34,019 bases of DNA, from positions 1 to 34,019 of the forward strand of contig JACMPC010000253.1 in assembly GCA_014377705.1 (NCBI GenBank), read 5' to 3'. The notes under the pieces were generated by a model. It was not told the DNA's origin. It saw nothing but the letters and a program-made list of their open reading frames with translations, and searched no databases. Shown here one piece after another: positions 32,595 to 34,019 of the stretch. The position numbers were made by a program, and so were the translations under genes. The stretch's first letter is position 1. Each line of letters starts with the position of its first letter. This DNA comes from Dermatophilaceae bacterium (GTDB lineage Bacteria > Actinomycetota > Actinomycetes > Actinomycetales > Dermatophilaceae).

Positions 32595-33290
32595 TTAGGC
32601 GATGAGATGGGCGAAGGCGACGACGTTGTCTGCGTAGTGTCCGCTCTTCTGATCGAAGGATCCGCCGCAGGTGATCAGGCGCAGCTCGGCCCGGCTGGTG
32701 CTGCCATAGACCAGCGCGGTGGGAAATCGGTCCTTGGGGAAGCGCAGGACCTGGTCGATGTTGAAGGTCGCTGTTGAGCCGTCCTTGCGGGTGATGGATA
32801 CCCGGGCACCTGGTCGCAGGGCGCCGAGGCGGTAGAAGACAGCAGGTCCGCTGTAGCTGTCGACGTGGCCGGTCAGGACAGCCGCGCCCAGCTCTCCGGG
32901 GGACGGGCCTGCCGTGTACCAACCGACGGACGAGAAGTCCCTGGGGGCCTCAAGAGTGCCGTCGGTAATGAGCCCGAGGTCCACCAGCTTTCTGGTGGAG
33001 ACTCTGATGCTGGGGATGTCGATCGCGACCGGTGGGGAGGCGTTCAGGATAGGTCCCAGGTTCGAGCCCTTACGTGGCGATGAGGCACTCGCAGCGGGCG
33101 TGCCGGCCGGGGCGGTGGTGCGCGCGTAGGTTGCCAGGGACCGGACGGCGTTCGTTGGTGGTTGTGGTGGGCCTGCCACGGTGCGGAGGCCCGAGAAGAG
33201 GACGATGGCACCGATTCCGGCCAGCAAGACGGAGGCCGCCACCGCAATGGTGCTGCGGCGACGGCCCCCATGCTGTGCGTGGTTGGTCAT
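32595..33290 (-). CDS. class F sortase
   Basis: 231 residues. An N-terminal anchor helix (about 13-35) is followed by a Pro/Ala/Ser-rich linker and the sortase beta barrel (about 86-231). Catalytic His142 is in AVLTGHVDSYSGPAVFY and catalytic Cys208 in LRLITCGGSFD. The context HVDSYSGPAVFYRLGAL is diagnostic of actinobacterial class F sortases. The position that often carries Arg in the last strand (YRDNVV in many members) reads YADNVV here (Ala220). The enzyme would cleave and attach a C-terminally anchored protein to the cell wall. The likely client is the adjacent CHRD-domain protein, 22 bases upstream in the same operon. Confidence 0.9.
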   Translation of the reverse strand: MTNHAQHGGRRRSTIAVAASVLLAGIGAIVLFSGLRTVAGPPQPPTNAVRSLATYARTTAPAGTPAASASSPRKGSNLGPILNASPPVAIDIPSIRVSTRKLVDLGLITDGTLEAPRDFSSVGWYTAGPSPGELGAAVLTGHVDSYSGPAVFYRLGALRPGARVSITRKDGSTATFNIDQVLRFPKDRFPTALVYGSTSRAELRLITCGGSFDQKSGHYADNVVAFAHLIA

Positions 33291-33312
33291 CGGTTCCGTG
33301 TGCTGCTACTTG

Positions 33313-34019
33313 TTAGCCCTGCTGACGTGCGCGCCTCGTGTAGTACACGCCGGAGCCGGCCGCGATGAGCATGAGCCCACCGCCGAGGGCGATCATGGCC
33401 TCGTTGGAGGTTCCGGAGGAGGCGCCGCCGGCGCCGGTCTGCATCCCGCCGACGGGCATGGCCTTCAACGCCCCGCACAGGGCCGGGTCAGTGGCCTCGG
33501 TCGGCAGCTTCGGGTCAAGGTCGCTCTTGGCTGCACCGGAGTACTTGCCGTCTTTGTTGTAGTCCACGCCGTGGATGACGACGACGGCCTTGCCGGCTGA
33601 GATGGCGTCGGCCACGGTCTGGCTGACTTTGATGCTGCCACGCTCGTAGGAGATCTTGCCGCCCTTGGCGGTGTCGAAGCGGTCGATGGCCAGCGTGCTT
33701 GCCGGGCTGGTGTCTCCGGTCTTGGTCAGCGAGACGACGACCGGGCCGTAGGCCGGAGCGCCATCGGTGGTGTTGATGTGACCGTCTTTCTTGACATCAT
33801 CAGCGGCGACCGGGCACTCGTGACGGGCGTCGGCGCCGAAGTGGATGTGCGCGGCGTGCGGGCTGCCCGCGAGCAGTCCGTTGGCGGCCATCGTGACGGT
33901 GATCATGGTTCCTTTCACCGCGACCGACGCCGTTCCGCTGCCGTTGACGCCGTTGAGGGCAACCGGCTTGAGGTTTGCGTTGACGTTGCCGTCAGCGGCG
34001 AACGCGGTCCCGGCGCCGA
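33313..34019 (-). CDS. CHRD-domain cell-surface protein with C-terminal sorting-like tail, 5' end outside the window
   Basis: Partial; the frame is open to the window edge. The first visible residues (GAGTAFAADGNVNANLKPV) look like the end of a signal peptide and the start of the mature protein. The body has CHRD-type strands (ASVAVKGTMITVTMAANGLL, PHAAHIHFGAD, VVIHGVDYNKDG). The tail is PVGGMQTGAGG, a Ser/Gly linker, a hydrophobic helix (EAMIALGGGLMLIAAGSGVY) and basic residues TRRARQQG, laid out like a sorting signal but without LPXTG. The sortase gene follows in the same operon. It is probably secreted and anchored to the wall by that sortase. Confidence 0.85.
   Translation of the reverse strand, partial: GAGTAFAADGNVNANLKPVALNGVNGSGTASVAVKGTMITVTMAANGLLAGSPHAAHIHFGADARHECPVAADDVKKDGHINTTDGAPAYGPVVVSLTKTGDTSPASTLAIDRFDTAKGGKISYERGSIKVSQTVADAISAGKAVVVIHGVDYNKDGKYSGAAKSDLDPKLPTEATDPALCGALKAMPVGGMQTGAGGASSGTSNEAMIALGGGLMLIAAGSGVYYTRRARQQG

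Overview
The window is high-GC DNA with actinomycete-style features: a single-chain L-serine dehydratase, a mycobacterial-type thiosulfate sulfurtransferase followed by SufE, a class F sortase beside a CHRD-domain surface protein, GTG/TTG starts, and ATGA/GTGA gene overlaps. It is most likely a chromosomal segment of an Actinomycetota bacterium. I cannot assign a genus. I see no tRNA, rRNA, insertion sequence, phage gene or CRISPR array.

Layout. 1-531: no convincing gene. 532-1380 (-): SPFH membrane protein. 1805-3165 (+): sulfurtransferase and SufE, overlapping by four bases. About 3.4-3.75 kb (+): small orphan protein. 3884-5347 (-): L-serine dehydratase. 5617-6270 (-): DedA protein. 6.46-13.5 kb (-): a signalling block reading, in order of transcription, hybrid histidine kinase, single-domain response regulator, receiver-PAS-GGDEF-EAL protein, a frameshifted PAS-only protein, another response regulator, and a scrap of a second PAS gene. 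Divergent from it: a STAS/ATPase-fold fusion and an MFS transporter. 16.7-17.1 kb (+): a small beta-sandwich protein with a Lys-rich head. 17.2-18.2 kb (-): a medium-chain oxidoreductase.

18.2-21.9 kb (-) is a biotin operon, bioB-bioA-bioF-bioD, in which each gene overlaps the next by four bases. bioB is intact. bioA, bioF and bioD carry at least nine lesions in 2.8 kb: frameshifts, nonsense codons, a loss of about 100 codons that removes the PLP lysine of BioF, and a hexamer expansion in the BioD P-loop. This predicts a strain that cannot make biotin de novo here but may still convert dethiobiotin to biotin.

22.06-23.1 kb (-): DsbA/FrnE oxidoreductase and an ABM-fold monooxygenase. 23.5-28.9 kb: a polyol (probably D-arabitol) catabolic locus. 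The permease and dehydrogenase diverge from a DeoR-family regulator and a xylulokinase, with a nested symmetrical operator candidate between the promoters. 28.9-29.6 kb (-): APH-family phosphotransferase. 29.7 kb (+): broken glyoxalase-like fragment. 29.98-31.9 kb (-): membrane-anchored Cache-PAS-GGDEF diguanylate cyclase. 32.6-34.0 kb (-): class F sortase and a CHRD-domain surface protein cut by the window edge.

Two patterns cut across the genes. First, short exact tandem repeats, mostly 15-bp units giving pentapeptides, lie at or near the N-termini of several unrelated proteins. Second, c-di-GMP signalling is prominent: two GGDEF proteins are present, and the EAL domain of one has Val in place of the predicted catalytic base.
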